46,346 bases of DNA from Oscillospiraceae bacterium (GTDB lineage: Bacteria; Bacillota; Clostridia; Oscillospirales; Ruminococcaceae). The DNA lies in assembly GCA_017462785.1 (NCBI GenBank), contig JAFTQJ010000095.1, positions 1-46,346 of the forward strand, in the 5' to 3' direction. Below the pieces are notes generated by a model. It was not told where the DNA came from, made no database searches, and saw only the letters and a program-made list of their open reading frames with translations. Position 1 is the stretch's first letter, and every line of letters starts with the position of its first letter. Shown here one piece after another: positions 45,688 to 46,346 of this stretch. Both the position numbers and the translations under genes were made by a program.

Positions 45688-45873
45688 TTACGCACGCTCT
45701 ACCTTACCGGAACGCAGGCATCTGGAGCATACGTTGATGTGACAGGGAGAACCCTTCACGATAGCCTTTACACGCTGTACGTTGGGCTTCCATGTTCTGT
45801 TGGTCAGTCTATGGGAATGGGAAACCTTGTTACCAAAAGTTACACCCTTACCGCAAATTTCACACTTTGCCAT
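45688..45873 (-). CDS. rpmB: Ribosomal protein L28
   Basis: A 61-residue large-subunit protein, beginning MAKCEICGKGVTFGNKVSHS and containing the conserved TNRTWKPNVQRVKA. It has two CxxC pairs (CEIC, CSRC), the zinc-binding (C+) form of L28. The ATG at 45873 follows GAAGGAGGTG; the open frame upstream is leader. Monocistronic, with its own promoter and terminator. Confidence 0.97.
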   Translation of the reverse strand: MAKCEICGKGVTFGNKVSHSHRLTNRTWKPNVQRVKAIVKGSPCHINVCSRCLRSGKVERA

Positions 45874-45919
45874 TTGGGATACACCTCCTTCAAACATGTA
45901 GAAAAACACTTATGTCATA

Positions 45920-45948
45920 ATTATAGCAGATGTTCCGGAAAAAAGCAA
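45920..45948 (-). promoter_or_regulatory. Sigma-A promoter of rpmB
   Basis: Minus strand: TTGCTT (45948-45943), a 17-bp spacer ending in TGC, TATAAT (45925-45920). Confidence 0.8.
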
Positions 45949-46103
45949 GTGTTTTTTTCGTTTCTTTTCAAAAAAATCCACAGATTTGGAAAAATTGTTG
46001 AAAATACAAAACTTAAACACAATTCAACAGATTTTTTTGTCGAAAATGGAGGATGGAACGAAATGCCGGTTCCGGCAAAAAGATGAAAACTTTCTGAAAT
46101 CCC

Positions 46104-46132
46104 TTGCAAAACAGGGCGTTGTGTAGTATAAT
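46104..46132 (+). promoter_or_regulatory. Sigma-A promoter facing the repeat
   Basis: TTGCAA (46104-46109), a 17-bp spacer, TATAAT (46127-46132). It would transcribe the hairpin repeat at 46204 and whatever lies past the window. Confidence 0.75.
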
Positions 46133-46149
46133 AAGAGGTGTATCAGTTT

Positions 46150-46346
46150 GTGGAGAAGCTGTCCGAAAGCTGTTCCCACTGTCCAAGGACTTTCAATCTT
46201 TGGAACAGTCTGTCGAAAAACTTCAACAGGTTCAAAGGGCTTTGCCCTTTGGCGGGTGGAGGGTACGCAGTACCCTCCAAACATAGCCCCTCCCCTCGGG
46301 GAGGGGTTGGGGTGGGGGCAGTTACAGGATGCCCAACCCTAAGAAA
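46150..46346 (+). CDS. Possible short open frame running through the repeat (incomplete)
   Basis: A GTG at 46150, nine bases after GAGGTG, opens a frame of at least 65 codons with no stop before the window end. It starts VEKLSESCSHCPRTFNLWNS and then reads into the repeat. Promoter and ribosome binding site are well placed. However, the second part is only a translation of the repeat, so this may be an accident of an open repeat. The protein is not recognised. Confidence 0.25.
   Translation, partial: MEKLSESCSHCPRTFNLWNSLSKNFNRFKGLCPLAGGGYAVPSKHSPSPRGGVGVGAVTGCPTLR
46204..46346 (+). mobile_element. MITE-like three-hairpin repeat, copy 3 (incomplete at window end)
   Basis: Nearly identical to copy 2. 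It begins at the terminal repeat (CAGTCTGTCGAAAAA, 46206-46220), with hairpins at 46234-46250, 46258-46278 and 46287-46306, and a four-run G tract at 46298-46318. The right end is beyond the window. Immediately to the left CTGTTCC and GGAACAG form an inverted repeat, so this copy too lies at a possible hairpin. Confidence 0.8.

Larger units (their letters stand above)
45910..46346. other. Region from rpmB promoter to window end
   Basis: 437 bp: the rpmB promoter (45920-45948, minus), an AT-rich stretch with nothing recognisable (45950-46100), a plus-strand promoter (46104-46132), and the third copy of the hairpin repeat (46204 onwards). Confidence 0.7.

Noticed and set aside
46148-46342. 64-codon TTG frame over the third repeat
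   Set aside because: It overlaps the better-placed GTG frame and is mostly a translation of the repeat in another frame.

Overview
The window is chromosomal DNA of a cellulosome-forming, moderately GC-rich Firmicute of the Ruminococcus type. The evidence is six secreted proteins ending in type I dockerins, glycoside hydrolases of families 9 and 5, clostridial sigma-A promoters (TTGACA-N17-TATAAT) in front of many genes, and spore-associated genes (yqfC, yqfD, a ylbJ-like gene). Base composition and gene content fit a human-gut cellulolytic species such as Ruminococcus champanellensis; this is inference from content, not a database match.

Layout. 1-139: end of an IS1182-like insertion sequence (transposase start plus terminal repeat) beside a terminator hairpin. 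213-4214 (minus): polA-rimI-tsaD operon. 4337-7463: an ECF sigma/anti-sigma operon and, just upstream, a dockerin protein with leucine-rich repeats; both carry the same unusual promoter (GTTACAC-N15-CGTATG). 7573-9552 (minus): type II topoisomerase B subunit (parE-like); its A-subunit partner (parC-like) lies at 36746-38980 (minus). 9860-9935: tRNA-Thr. 10076-17207: complete F-type ATP synthase operon, with a Na+-type two-carboxylate c subunit and a structured repeat between atpG and atpD. 17391-18896: glutamate dehydrogenase. 18899-19189 (minus): small unrecognised protein. 19360-25146: two different GH9 cellulases with dockerins (GH9-CBM3c and CBM4-Ig-GH9). 25203-27731: yqfD, yqfC and a divergent ylbJ-like gene. 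27850-31453: two tandem paralogous GH5 cellulases with dockerins. 31571-31647: tRNA-Arg. 32030-36577: LacI-type regulator and a carbohydrate ABC importer (binding protein and two permeases, no ATPase). 39299-42631: a pectin methylesterase-pectate lyase with a divergent dockerin. 42716-45873: small membrane protein, tRNA-Ala, Na+/Ca2+ exchanger family protein, SseB-like protein, ribosomal protein L28. 46104-46346: a promoter running into a third copy of the repeat.

Functionally the secreted enzymes would attach through dockerins to a scaffoldin encoded elsewhere, cut cellulose and pectin, and the LacI-regulated importer would take up released oligosaccharides. The two most interesting signals are (i) a probably autoregulated ECF sigma factor whose promoter also precedes a dockerin-LRR protein, and (ii) a three-hairpin, G-quadruplex-capable repeat (copies at 15170-15295, 21731-21887 and 46204-46346), two copies of which share a terminal repeat with the IS1182-like element; IS and repeat sit at terminator hairpins, in one case flanked by a 33-bp terminator duplication.
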